Source of the DNA: Candidatus Cloacimonadota bacterium
GTDB taxonomy: Bacteria > UBA4055
Length of the DNA: 64,000 nucleotides
Direction: 5' to 3'
NCBI GenBank assembly: GCA_002742935.1
Contig: PDON01000062.1
Coordinates: 29,048-93,047, forward strand
The translations under genes and the position numbers were made by a program. Below, one piece after another: positions 33,124 through 43,320 of the stretch (positions within the stretch are counted from its first letter, which is position 1; every line of letters begins with the position of its first letter). Under the pieces are notes generated by a model. That model was not told the origin of the DNA. It ran no database searches and saw only the letters and a program-made list of their open reading frames with translations.

Positions 33124-34540
33124 AAAGAGTTCTTATATAGAAATTGTACCGGAGAAACCTATATATGGAGGTAAGTGTCTAGGTGAATATGAGGGTAAAA
33201 AGGTAATTTTAGAGAGGGCTTTACCGGGTGAAAAGGTAGTAGCAAAGGTAAAGAAGAGAAGAAAAAACTATCTTGAATGTGTTGCTACTGAGATTATTGA
33301 AAAAAGTGATAAGAGAGTAGAACATGGTTGTAACTATTATCCATCTTGTGGAGGATGTAAGCTTTTAGATGTTGATTATAACTACCAGCTAGAGATAAAG
33401 TCTACAGTTGTGAAAGATTGTATTGAGAGGCTTGGTAAGGTTAAGGATTACACATATCACAATATTTTAGCTTCTCCTAAAAGTGATAGATATAGAAATA
33501 AGATGGAGTTTACTTTTTCAAACCATCAATACTATATAGGTGATAGAGAGTATGATGATAGTGATGATTTTTTCTTGGGATTTCATGCTCCAAAAGTTTA
33601 TAGTAAGGTGATTGATATTGATACCTGCTTACTACATTCAAAAAGGGTTGATTCTCTATTCAGATCAATTAAGAGAATATGTAAAGAAAGTGGTCTTAAA
33701 GCCTACGATATAATGGAGCACACAGGTTTTTTTAGATACTTAGTATTTAGAGAGACAGTTTCAGGCGAGGTAATGATAAATCTTGTTACAAAAAGATATG
33801 AGAGAGAGATTGTTGAAGATATAGCAAAAAAAGTAATAGATGAGAACCCTTTTGTTGTATCCTTTGTAAATACAATAAACAGTGGTCTTTCATCAACAGC
33901 TTACGGAGAAGCTTCATACTTAATTTCAGGAAAAGAGAAGGTTATAGATTCTATTGGTAATTTAAAGTTTGAGATTAGTGTAAACTCATTTTTTCAAGTA
34001 AACCCTTTTCAAACAGGAAATCTTTACAACAAAGCGTTTGAACTGGGTAGGTTCTCAAAAAATGATACAATTATAGATCTCTATTGTGGAGTTGGAACAA
34101 TCTCTTTATTTGCTGCAAGTTATGTAAAGGAGGTTATAGGGTTTGAACTTGTAGAGAACGCTGTAAAAGATGCTTTAAGAAATATGAAGCTAAATAATTT
34201 GACAAATTGCGATTTTTTTAGTGGCGATTTAATGAAAGTTGTAGGTGAAAGATCTATTTTTACCGAGAGAAAGTATGATGCAATAATTACAGACCCACCT
34301 AGAGATGGAATGCACCCTAAAGTTGTTAAATCAATAGTAGAGTCTAAGATAAAAAAGATAGTTTATATATCTTGTAATCCATCTACATTTGCAAGAGATG
34401 TTGAACTTTTGGAGATTGGAGGGTATAAATTAAAAGAAGCTATTGCTGTTGATATGTTTCCTAATACATATCATGTAGAGACTATTGGAGTTCTTGAATT
34501 GGTATCTAAAAAAGAGGAACAGATAAATAGGAGCTGCTAA
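33116..34540 (+). CDS. 23S rRNA (uracil-5-)-methyltransferase RumA/RlmD-like
   Basis: TRAM-like N-term, [11 protein letters not shown] Cys cluster, [52 protein letters not shown]. Confidence 0.94.
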   Translation: MGKKSSYIEIVPEKPIYGGKCLGEYEGKKVILERALPGEKVVAKVKKRRKNYLECVATEIIEKSDKRVEHGCNYYPSCGGCKLLDVDYNYQLEIKSTVVKDCIERLGKVKDYTYHNILASPKSDRYRNKMEFTFSNHQYYIGDREYDDSDDFFLGFHAPKVYSKVIDIDTCLLHSKRVDSLFRSIKRICKESGLKAYDIMEHTGFFRYLVFRETVSGEVMINLVTKRYEREIVEDIAKKVIDENPFVVSFVNTINSGLSSTAYGEASYLISGKEKVIDSIGNLKFEISVNSFFQVNPFQTGNLYNKAFELGRFSKNDTIIDLYCGVGTISLFAASYVKEVIGFELVENAVKDALRNMKLNNLTNCDFFSGDLMKVVGERSIFTERKYDAIITDPPRDGMHPKVVKSIVESKIKKIVYISCNPSTFARDVELLEIGGYKLKEAIAVDMFPNTYHVETIGVLELVSKKEEQINRSC

Positions 34541-34650
34541 AAAAATGATAACGAAGTAATAGGAAGTTTACAGGCAGTCTGAAAAATTTTACATTTCTAA
34601 GAGTAAATTTTATAATTGAATTCAGGTTAGAGTTAAGTTTAAGGTAAAAT

Positions 34651-34680
34651 AAAAAAGCCCCAAATTTTGGGGCTTTTTTA
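34651..34680. terminator. Bidirectional intrinsic terminator
   Basis: aaaaaagccccaaattttggggctttttta between convergent genes. Confidence 0.9.
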
Positions 34681-34695
34681 TTAAAAAATTTATCT

Positions 34696-36033
34696 CTATA
34701 GAGACATTTTAAGAGCTACACCAAACTTCATTTGCATATCTTTATCATCTGAATATCTGGTTAAAGCCTCTCCAGGAAGAAGCATAGCAAAGTAAGGAAC
34801 CATAGTTAACTTATCATAAGCTCTAATCTTAGCTTTTACATCAAGCTCTGTTCCAAGGTATGTAGTGTTATCTTTAACAGTAGTACCATCGGTATCGTAA
34901 TAGTCAACATCCTCTACAGTCATACCTATACCTGCACCTAGAGTAAGATCTACATTTTTGTTAAACTTATAGTCTAGAAAGAAAGCAGGAAGGATTAGAC
35001 CATTACCGTCATAAGTAAAAGGACTTACAGTATAGATTCCATTTCCACCCGGAGTTAAAATCTCAAGATCAATACCAGCTGGGAAACCTTTTCCGTTGTC
35101 ATCCATGAAATATTCTTTTCTTTCTGAATCACTTGAGTTGAACATAAAGTTGAACCTAAGATCAAGATTCTCATTAGCATAGTAGTGTGTATTTAATGAG
35201 AAAGCCATTCCAGTATCAGTATCATCATCACCATATTCAGGAGCATCATTATCTCCTAATTTTTCATTTTCGTATGCAGCTGAATAAATTGAAAACTGAG
35301 CTTTTGCACTAAATTTTCCAAAAGTTCCGTCAAAGAACGGAGATATCCAAAGTCTTACAGCTTTAGTTGTGTAGTTAGTTCCCGGATCAATAATATAGTT
35401 ACCCGTATTAGGATCCATTATTTTTTCTGTTTGATCGGAAGAGCTTAAAGAAATTATAGTATTTAGACCAGCTTTAACATTCTTGTTGAAGGCGTAACAA
35501 GCGTCAACAACAAACATATTCTCACCAAAACTCCATGTCTCATCATTATAGTTTGTTTCACTCTTATTATCACTAGGAACAAACCAACCAAGACCCATTC
35601 TAAACGCATTTCTATTATACTTAAAATAAGCACCCGCAACATCAGTATCAAAAACTAGAGAGTGAGGATCTGCGTAAGGTTGCAAACCAAGTCTGAATCC
35701 AAAATTCTTATTAGGATTAATATCCAAGAAAAGATTCTTTGTTTCAAAGTTTATGCCATCAGTATCAACAGCACCACCCTTATCTTTTACACCATACTGA
35801 ATATCTCCAATTTCACCAACATAGTTAAGTGAGAGCATCTTATTAGCTTTGTACTGGAAATTTGGTCTAAATCTTACATCAGCACTTCTGTTAAAAACTT
35901 GCTTGTCTGAGTTGAATCCTGTATCAACTGTACCCATTTCATTTCTAAATCTAACTTTCATTCCTGCACTAAAGTCTGCAAAAGCCATAGAAGCCATAAC
36001 AAGTGTCAAAGCAATAGCAACTATTTTTTTCAT
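34696..36033 (-). CDS. Outer-membrane porin-like beta-barrel protein
   Basis: Signal peptide MKKIVAIALTLVMASMAFA; alternating aromatic beta-strands; KFGVALKMSL C-terminus. Confidence 0.8.
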   Translation of the reverse strand: MKKIVAIALTLVMASMAFADFSAGMKVRFRNEMGTVDTGFNSDKQVFNRSADVRFRPNFQYKANKMLSLNYVGEIGDIQYGVKDKGGAVDTDGINFETKNLFLDINPNKNFGFRLGLQPYADPHSLVFDTDVAGAYFKYNRNAFRMGLGWFVPSDNKSETNYNDETWSFGENMFVVDACYAFNKNVKAGLNTIISLSSSDQTEKIMDPNTGNYIIDPGTNYTTKAVRLWISPFFDGTFGKFSAKAQFSIYSAAYENEKLGDNDAPEYGDDDTDTGMAFSLNTHYYANENLDLRFNFMFNSSDSERKEYFMDDNGKGFPAGIDLEILTPGGNGIYTVSPFTYDGNGLILPAFFLDYKFNKNVDLTLGAGIGMTVEDVDYYDTDGTTVKDNTTYLGTELDVKAKIRAYDKLTMVPYFAMLLPGEALTRYSDDKDMQMKFGVALKMSL

Positions 36034-36751
36034 AATTCCTCCAATTAGGTTTTAATTCCTCAAATAAGGTTTACGACTCCATTTTCAAAAATGTTATTTT
36101 AAATAATGAGCTTTACATAAACCGAAAGATAATATAGTATCATTACTTTTTTTTTGTCAAGTATTTTTTATTATAGAAGATTTGGCTTAAATTAGCAAAA
36201 TAGATTTTAAAATGGGAAAAAGGATGGATTAAATATCTAAAGGAATTGTATTGTATAGATTATTAGGAAATATAAATTTATAGATATGTTGTTAATTGTT
36301 TTTTAGGTGTAACTTATTAAATAAATGTTGTATGTGGTTTTATTGTTAGTGGTGCTTGAAGGTTGCTTTTGATTCTGTGTAAATGTTTATATCTTCAATA
36401 TTTAGTTTATTAAAGTCAAAAATAATAAATTTTCTATCTCTTTATAGTAAAAGTTGTTTTTTAGAATAATATTACAATTTTATTTAAAGATCTTTATAAT
36501 GATGGTTACTAAACTGTAAGCTATTCTCTCTAATATAACTATCTAATAATAATGTTTTAGTATCTTTCTCGTTACAACTGTAGTACTGGAAATGGATCTG
36601 CATGGTTAATAAATAGGGATAAACTGAGTACTATTTTTTCTTGCTTTTTTAATTTACTTCACTACTTTTATGCTGTGGTTTAAAGATTGATATCTTTAAA
36701 GAGACTATAAAGAATAGTTAATTCAAATAAAAAATCAAAAGGGAGATCCTT

Positions 36752-38452
36752 ATGTTAAAGAAATTTTTATGGATACTTTTGTCCATAGTTGTGATGGGTG
36801 GAGTGTTAACTTCATGTAATGATGATAGTAGTAGTACTGAGCCTTCAAATGAAGCTCCGATAGTTTCTATTGATTCACCAACAGATGGAAGTTCATTTGC
36901 TATTGGAGAAACTGTTTCAATAGAAATAACTGCCACAGATAATGATGGTACGGTAGAAAATGTTGATCTTTATGTAAATGAAACAATGGTAACTTCTCTT
37001 ACAAGTTCACCTTTTAACTATGATTGGAATACAGCTGATTTTGAAGAAGGAACATACTCTTTAAAAGTTGTTGCTAAAGATAACGGAGATTTAACTACTG
37101 AGAGTAATGAGGTTGCTGTTACTTTAACTCCTTCAAATGAAGCTCCGGTAGTTTCTATTGATTCACCAACAGATGGAAGTTCATTTGCTATTGGAGAAAC
37201 TGTTTCAATAGGAATAACTGCTACAGATAATGATGGTACGGTAGATCAAGTTGATCTTTATGTAAATGAAACAATGGTAACTTCTCTTACAAGTTCACCT
37301 TTTAATTATGATTGGAATACAGCTGATTTTGAAGAAGGAAGTTACTCTTTAAAAGCTATTGCTACAGATAATGATGGAGAATCTACTGAAAGCAGTATGG
37401 TTAATATTACTTTAATTGTTCCAAATGAAGCTCCGGTAGTTTTTATTGATTCTCCTGCTAATGGTACTACTTTTGCCGTTGGAAGTATGGTTTCTTTTGA
37501 GATAAATGCTACAGACAATGATGGTATGGTAGAAAAAGTTGATCTTTACCTTAATGATGAGATGGTAACTTCTTTTACAAATTTACCTTTTAATTATAAT
37601 TGGGATACAGCTAACGCAGAAGAGGGTGAGTATATTTTTAAAGCTATTGCTACAGATGATGATGGAGAATCTACTGAAAGTAGTGAAGTTTCTATAAATC
37701 TAATTGTTGTTGATGATAAAATGGCTTTTGTACAGGGTGGTACATTTTTAATGGGTGATCACTTTAATGAAGGTGAAGCTCATGAACTACCGGTACATGA
37801 GGTGAGCGTTAACTCTTTCCTCATGTCAAAATATGAAGTTACTCAACAAAGTTATACTGAATTGATTGGATATAATCCTGCTAATGGATGGGGTGTTGGA
37901 GATAACCGTCCTGTTTACTATGTAACTTGGTTTGATGCACTTAACTATTGTAATAAACTTAGTGAAGTGGAAGGTCTTGAAAAGGTATATACAATAAGCG
38001 GAACAACTGTTACTGTTGATTTTACTAAAAATGGTTACCGTCTTCCTACAGAAGCTGAGTGGGAATATGCAGCAAGAGGTGGAATTTATAATGGTGATGA
38101 TTATAGATACGCCGGTTGCCATGAAATTGATGATCTTTCTGATTATTGTTGGTATAATGGAAATACAAGTGGAGGTTGTAGTGAAGTTGGAACAAAGTTA
38201 CCAAACCAATTAGGTATTTATGATATGAGTGGAAATGTTTGGGAATGGTGTTGGGATAGATATGATCCAAACTACTATTCAAACTCTCCTAGTGATAATC
38301 CAACTGGTCCTGAAACAGGAAATTTTTGTGTACTTAGAAGTGGAAGCTGGCTTAGTTTCCCAAAATTTCAGACTGTTGCTTATAGAAACTGGATATCTCC
38401 TAATGAAGTTTTAAGCCATACAGGATTCCGTGTAGCTCGTACAGTAAAGTAA
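36752..38452 (+). CDS. Lipoprotein with three Ig-like repeats and a C-terminal FGE/SUMF1-like domain
   Basis: Lipobox GVLTSCND; 3x EAPxVxIDSPxxGxxFAxGxxVSxEIxATDNDG; VQGGTFLMGD, RLPTEAEWEYAARGG, GNVWEWCWDRYD, GFRVARTVK. Confidence 0.93.
   Translation: MLKKFLWILLSIVVMGGVLTSCNDDSSSTEPSNEAPIVSIDSPTDGSSFAIGETVSIEITATDNDGTVENVDLYVNETMVTSLTSSPFNYDWNTADFEEGTYSLKVVAKDNGDLTTESNEVAVTLTPSNEAPVVSIDSPTDGSSFAIGETVSIGITATDNDGTVDQVDLYVNETMVTSLTSSPFNYDWNTADFEEGSYSLKAIATDNDGESTESSMVNITLIVPNEAPVVFIDSPANGTTFAVGSMVSFEINATDNDGMVEKVDLYLNDEMVTSFTNLPFNYNWDTANAEEGEYIFKAIATDDDGESTESSEVSINLIVVDDKMAFVQGGTFLMGDHFNEGEAHELPVHEVSVNSFLMSKYEVTQQSYTELIGYNPANGWGVGDNRPVYYVTWFDALNYCNKLSEVEGLEKVYTISGTTVTVDFTKNGYRLPTEAEWEYAARGGIYNGDDYRYAGCHEIDDLSDYCWYNGNTSGGCSEVGTKLPNQLGIYDMSGNVWEWCWDRYDPNYYSNSPSDNPTGPETGNFCVLRSGSWLSFPKFQTVAYRNWISPNEVLSHTGFRVARTVK
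36842..37705 (+). repeat. Three 288-nt tandem repeats coding Ig-like domains
   Basis: Repeat starts at ~36842, ~37130 and ~37418; units 1 and 2 nearly identical at DNA level, unit 3 diverged. Confidence 0.9.
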
Positions 38453-38472
38453 AAATTTTACTGAGGTTGTTT

Positions 38473-38503
38473 AAAAAAGGGTAGAGAAAATCTACCCTTT
38501 TTT
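38473..38503 (+). terminator. Intrinsic terminator
   Basis: aaaaaagggtaga-gaaaa(t)-tctaccctttttt. Confidence 0.9.
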
Positions 38504-38626
38504 ATTTATGATATAATGAAAAAATCATAAATAGAGGGGTTGTGGCAAAATAGGCAATATCTGGAAAGTTGTGTCTTTTTACATAGATCCTTGTTACTCT
38601 AATGCTCAAATTATAGGAAATATTTT

Positions 38627-38683
38627 AACCTTAGTTTGATATAAAAACAATAGGCTATCTTATATAATAATTAAAGCTAGAAA
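38627..38683 (+). repeat. Dispersed intergenic repeat family A, copy 2
   Basis: aaccttagtttgatataaaaacaataggctatcttatataataattaaagctagaaa. Confidence 0.8.
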
Positions 38684-38701
38684 TTTAACTTATATCCGTA
38701 T

Positions 38702-38765
38702 CCTGAGGTTCTCGAAGGATATAACTATATGATTATAGTTTTTCGTTCCCTTCGAGAGCCTCAGG
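38702..38765. repeat. Nested inverted repeat (outer 17 bp, inner 7 bp)
   Basis: CCTGAGGTTCTCGAAGG (38702-38718) vs CCTTCGAGAGCCTCAGG (38749-38765), one mismatch (G.U in RNA); inner AACTATA (38723-38729) / TATAGTT (38734-38740). Confidence 0.85.
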
Positions 38766-38887
38766 GAACTCTCTTTTCTATGAATATTTATACGTATTAC
38801 ATTAAACATTAGTTAAATGCTTATGTCGAACTCAGGTTGGCTTAGTTTTACCTTAACTTAGAACTCTTGTAATCTTTAATAGACCAT

Positions 38888-38918
38888 AAAAAAAGCCCCC
38901 AAAATTTGGAGGCTTTTT
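38888..38918 (-). terminator. Intrinsic terminator of C25 peptidase gene
   Basis: aaaaaaagcccccaaaatttggaggctttttg. Confidence 0.8.
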
Positions 38919-38939
38919 GTTTCCTATTTACAAGATAGA

Positions 38940-41900
38940 CTACTTAACTAAAAGCATCTTTTTAGTCATAACTTTATTGTTAGCAATTAACTTGTAGTAG
39001 TAGAGACCACTACTGATAGCTTTAGCATCAAAGTTAACAGTATGAATACCTGTTCTTAAATGATTGTTAACCAATTGCTCTACCATTTGACCTCGAGCGT
39101 TATAGATTAGAAGCTTAACATCTGAATCGTTAGCCAAATCAAACCTTATAGTAGTTGTTGGGTTAAAAGGATTTGGATAGTTTTGGTAAAGGGAGGTTAC
39201 AGCCGGAATAATCTCATCTATACCTACCGGATTTTGACTTCTATCAAGAAGTTTAACATCATCAACATACCAATTGTTTATTTGGAAAGAGTTACCACTA
39301 AATAGGAATGCAAATCTGAATGTATTAGATCCTAGTTCAGGGCAGTTTATAGGGTTTAATATTACTGAATCCAAGGTTGCAGGAGTGTTTTCAGCAGGGA
39401 AAGATTTAAGTTCTGTCCAGTTTTCTCCATCACTGCTTGATACAAGTTTTAGCTCATATCCTTGGCCATAATGATCAACAGAATGTCTGTACTCAAGTTT
39501 CATTTCAGAGAAACCTGCTGTATTTATTACAGGAGAGATTAGGTACTGATCACCTGTTGTAGAAGGGCTCCATGTGAATTTTGCTTCCGGTGGAGTACCT
39601 CCACTGTAGTTACCATTACCTGCTACCCAGTTTTGACCACCTTCAATACTCCAGCCCTCACCAGGAAATAAATCAAAGTTGTTTTCAATAATTATAGGAT
39701 TGTTAACCAATTGATTAAATTGATACTCACTTGAGAAATCCTTATCAGCTTCTAAGGTAAGATCAAACTCTATAGTAGTATTCAAAGGTATGTTATTATC
39801 ATAAGATACATTGAATGCTACATCTATACTTTCTCCAAAAGGTAAATCTTCTATATTAATAGAAGGGTTCTCAATTGTATAATATTCTGAGTTGCTTTCA
39901 GAGGTTAAAAGAAGTTCAAGGTTAGTTAGATTACTATGTCCATTATTTTCAATAGTTACACTATATTCAACCTGATCTCCACTTCCCGGGAATCCAATAT
40001 TTGAAGTATGAGAAAACTCTGCTAAAGGAGCATTTATAGTTACAGAGAAATAGCTCTCTTTATTTTCATCTGTTTGATCATCAACCTCTAATTTAAAAGG
40101 TACTTCTGTTTGGTCAGGAATATTATTTACAAATGATAGATCAAAAGAAGGTGAAAGAGTTGCAACTCCCATATTAGGATCTATTGTTACCACTGATGCA
40201 CTGTTTTGAGTTATTTCATTAACATATTCAGATTCTGATGATAAGATAGCTGTTACATTTGTAGCTACTTCATTACCAACATTTTTAAGCTCTGCTTCAA
40301 TAGAAACTGTATCACCGTTCTCAATGATTCCATTACCGTCAGCATCCGTAATATTTGATTGATTGTAAACAGGATATGGACCTTCAGGAGGTATGATAGT
40401 AAAACTTTCCTCATATCTTATATAGTTTTGCTTAGTTACTACCATCGTTACCTCTTTACCCGGAAGTTGAGGGTCAATACTTATTTCAGTAGGAGAACCT
40501 GTAGCTGTTCCGGTACCAATAATATTTCCATCTACTGTAAGGGCAACAATAGCTCCTGCATCAGCAGAAACAGCATAGGAGGTAACTCCGCTTAGAAGAG
40601 CTCCATTGTGAGATACTGTTAACTCTTGAGGCATTTCAGAATAAACATTCATATAAGCATCACCATGTTGATGGAAAAGATCATATGTAATCTCTTTACT
40701 TTCAGGATTGTAAGGCCAACTTGAAGCGGACAAGAAATATTTTCCTGCAACACTTCCAAAACTTGGAAGGATCATATCATTATCACTTGGCTCTGAACCC
40801 ATTTCCGGAAGGAACTCAGGCCACATTGAATCGTAAAGCCCCCAAACAAATGTATCATTAACAAATGAGTAGGAAACATCTGTTGCTGCTAATATTCCTA
40901 AAGCACCATTTGCTTTTCTATGTATAGCTTCTGCAAAAGTTTCTGTTGGAATATTAAATTTACCTGTAAGACAGTTAATGGAGAATATATATGGTAAGTT
41001 TTCTGTGTTCAAACCATCTAAATTTGATATACCATAACTAGGTTCTCCCCATCCTACCTCTTCACCATGATCTCTGTGTTGAAGCATAAAAGCACCATCA
41101 CCGTTAAGAGCATTGTTTACATCAATTGCACTTCCACCTGTCCAGCCACTTAGCTCTCCGGGAGTTGCAGGTATATAACCTAAGTTATTAGGACCAAATA
41201 CATCAACAACTATATCTGTGTTTGGAGCAGTTGACCAAGGATCTATATTTGGGTTGCCATCATAGACAGCATTGATTCTTACAGTCTCTTTACCCAAATT
41301 ATTTGCCCAAAATCCTCCAACAACTTCTGAACATATTTGGAACCATCTCTCAGTTTGCCATCCAAGTGCAGTAATTGGTTTATTATAAAAATTCTCATTT
41401 TGAGGAGGGTTGGTTTCATAATTGATAAATTTATTAACCATAATTTCAAGCTCATATGCATCTCTTGCAGTTATACGAGCAAAGTTGATATCAGGAAGGT
41501 GATCACCATCTATATCAGCATAAAGGTTATCAGATATACACTCTCCGGAATATGGGTGAGGTCTTGTTGGAGAAGTAATTGTATTTCCACTATTACCATA
41601 ATCGCCAAGAAGTAAAACAGATGCTACAGGAATATCCCAATTATAAGCTTCGTTAACAAAGTTATCTATGGCGTTTATTGTATTTCCTCCAATTTCGTCA
41701 GTAGTGAATATTCCGGTTCTAATACCCTGTTTTGTTCTAAACTCTTTAATAACATTAGCCCAATTTATAAAATCAGGATCGTTAGGAGTAATAATTACAT
41801 AGTTAAAATCTTCATTCTCTTTTGTTGATCTAACATTATAGTCAACTTCAGGAAAAAGCTCAGAGTTGTAAAAGGCGTTCTTTAAAACAGTGTCAAAATA

Positions 41901-42539
41901 TCTGTCTCTGTACTTATTCTCTCCAAAATTACCGTTTCCACCTTCATAACTAACCTCAAATTCAATATTTGAGTAAACTTTTAACACTCTTGTAACAGGA
42001 TTGTACTGGAAAGGTGATACAGAAAGATTAACGTAATCAATACCTCTTAGAGTTTTTGTATCACTTACCATAACCGGAGATATAGGATAGAACTCATCTC
42101 TAGAGTATATCTCATTATTTTTTTTGTACCTTAAAGGAGATTTGTCATTCTCAAGAATCATTTCAGAAGCAGGAGCTATATCTATATTTTTAAAGGTTTT
42201 GATATTAAAATCTTTAATTTTAACAACAGCTTTTGCCCCTGTAGGTACCATTAACATTTTGCTCTCAACAGCTAAATCCGGAGCACCTGCCTGATTAGGT
42301 AGGAAAACATTTTTTAAACTAACTCTTTTACCACTAATTGTATTGGAGTTAATTTCATTTAGTTCAAAACTTGGAACTGAGTACTTTAGTACTGTTTTAG
42401 ATCTGTTAGTTTCAAGTTTAGAAAATCCTGCTTTGGTGCTATTTGACACATTTATAGTCTCACCAAAGGATAAAGCACTCATAAGTAAAAGTGCTAATAC
42501 GGAATACACTAACCTGCTAAGGTATGATTTTTTCCACAT
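38940..42539 (-). CDS. Gingipain-like C25 family cysteine peptidase with T9SS type A C-terminal sorting domain
   Basis: GDGAFMLQHRDHGEEVGWG...LPYIFSINCLTGKFN (H and C regions); C-term SLYQNYPNPFNPTTTIRFDL...ISSGLYYYKLIANNKVMTKKMLLVK. Confidence 0.92.
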   Translation of the reverse strand: MWKKSYLSRLVYSVLALLLMSALSFGETINVSNSTKAGFSKLETNRSKTVLKYSVPSFELNEINSNTISGKRVSLKNVFLPNQAGAPDLAVESKMLMVPTGAKAVVKIKDFNIKTFKNIDIAPASEMILENDKSPLRYKKNNEIYSRDEFYPISPVMVSDTKTLRGIDYVNLSVSPFQYNPVTRVLKVYSNIEFEVSYEGGNGNFGENKYRDRYFDTVLKNAFYNSELFPEVDYNVRSTKENEDFNYVIITPNDPDFINWANVIKEFRTKQGIRTGIFTTDEIGGNTINAIDNFVNEAYNWDIPVASVLLLGDYGNSGNTITSPTRPHPYSGECISDNLYADIDGDHLPDINFARITARDAYELEIMVNKFINYETNPPQNENFYNKPITALGWQTERWFQICSEVVGGFWANNLGKETVRINAVYDGNPNIDPWSTAPNTDIVVDVFGPNNLGYIPATPGELSGWTGGSAIDVNNALNGDGAFMLQHRDHGEEVGWGEPSYGISNLDGLNTENLPYIFSINCLTGKFNIPTETFAEAIHRKANGALGILAATDVSYSFVNDTFVWGLYDSMWPEFLPEMGSEPSDNDMILPSFGSVAGKYFLSASSWPYNPESKEITYDLFHQHGDAYMNVYSEMPQELTVSHNGALLSGVTSYAVSADAGAIVALTVDGNIIGTGTATGSPTEISIDPQLPGKEVTMVVTKQNYIRYEESFTIIPPEGPYPVYNQSNITDADGNGIIENGDTVSIEAELKNVGNEVATNVTAILSSESEYVNEITQNSASVVTIDPNMGVATLSPSFDLSFVNNIPDQTEVPFKLEVDDQTDENKESYFSVTINAPLAEFSHTSNIGFPGSGDQVEYSVTIENNGHSNLTNLELLLTSESNSEYYTIENPSINIEDLPFGESIDVAFNVSYDNNIPLNTTIEFDLTLEADKDFSSEYQFNQLVNNPIIIENNFDLFPGEGWSIEGGQNWVAGNGNYSGGTPPEAKFTWSPSTTGDQYLISPVINTAGFSEMKLEYRHSVDHYGQGYELKLVSSSDGENWTELKSFPAENTPATLDSVILNPINCPELGSNTFRFAFLFSGNSFQINNWYVDDVKLLDRSQNPVGIDEIIPAVTSLYQNYPNPFNPTTTIRFDLANDSDVKLLIYNARGQMVEQLVNNHLRTGIHTVNFDAKAISSGLYYYKLIANNKVMTKKMLLVK

Positions 42540-42776
42540 AAACTGATTTCCTTCTTTAAATTATTTGATTAAAGTATCCTATTTAATATAAAAATATAAT
42601 ACCAATTGTGAAAATAATATTATAAATATAAAAAAACACCAAAATTACCCTTTTTATGATTGTAAGAAGGGTAGTTTTAACTCTTTTTATTTATATTTTA
42701 TACCTATTGGATGACAACTTTATTTTAAGTTAGCATGTCTATAGTTTAAAATAAAAATGTTATTACGGAGGATTTT

Positions 42777-43292
42777 ATGAAGTTCATTTTTTGTTTACTT
42801 ATTATTGTTGGTGTCTCATTTGGAAGTAATGGTAATGTAGTGGTCGATTTTGATGGGAGTGATCTTATTATTGAGCATGAGGATTATGATGATGAGGTGA
42901 GGATAGATTCAGACTATAATATTTATATCAACGATGAAAAAATTGAGATAAATAAAAAGTGTGAGTTGTTGAGTAAAAGATGTTATGATAGAGTCTTCAA
43001 AATAAGGGAAGAAGCGGAAGATATTAAAAGTGACGGAATAGATTTAGGCGTTCAGGGAAGTTCTCTCGGTGTTTCTGCTGTATTTGGTGTATTTAAAATG
43101 ATTCTTCCGGGTTATGATTCCGATGATTTTGAAAGAGATGTTGAAGAGAAAGCAAAAAAGATAGAAAAAAGGGCAGAGATAATAGAGAAGAGAGCTAATA
43201 AACTTGAAAAAGAGATGAAAAAGTTTTCTAAAGATTTTGAAGAACTTTCTGAGAATAGTGAAGATCTTAAAAGTTTAATTTGGCTTAAATAG
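42777..43292 (+). CDS. Hypothetical secreted protein with C-terminal coiled coil
   Basis: Signal peptide MKFIFCLLIIVGVSFGS; heptad-like Lys/Glu-rich C-terminus; SD gga gg upstream of ATG. Confidence 0.65.
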   Translation: MKFIFCLLIIVGVSFGSNGNVVVDFDGSDLIIEHEDYDDEVRIDSDYNIYINDEKIEINKKCELLSKRCYDRVFKIREEAEDIKSDGIDLGVQGSSLGVSAVFGVFKMILPGYDSDDFERDVEEKAKKIEKRAEIIEKRANKLEKEMKKFSKDFEELSENSEDLKSLIWLK

Positions 43293-43320
43293 AGTCTTAT
43301 GTAAAATATTAGTAAATATC

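Larger units (their letters stand above)
38627..38843. repeat. Possible MITE-like intergenic element with imperfect inverted ends and internal nested hairpin
   Basis: Left end AACCTTAGTTTGATATAA (38627-) and inverted right end TTATGTCGAACTCAGGTT (38821-38838) enclose a 17-bp inverted repeat. Confidence 0.45.

Noticed and set aside
36056-36751. ~700-bp intergenic region as possible hidden gene or ncRNA
   Set aside because: No ORF, tRNA-like or strong hairpin structure visible; probably divergent promoters
37826-38414. Several overlapping ORFs on both strands (98, 65, 78, 61 aa)
   Set aside because: Alternate frames of the FGE-like domain
41279-41615. ORFs of 60 aa (-) and 92 aa (+)
   Set aside because: Alternate frames inside the C25 peptidase
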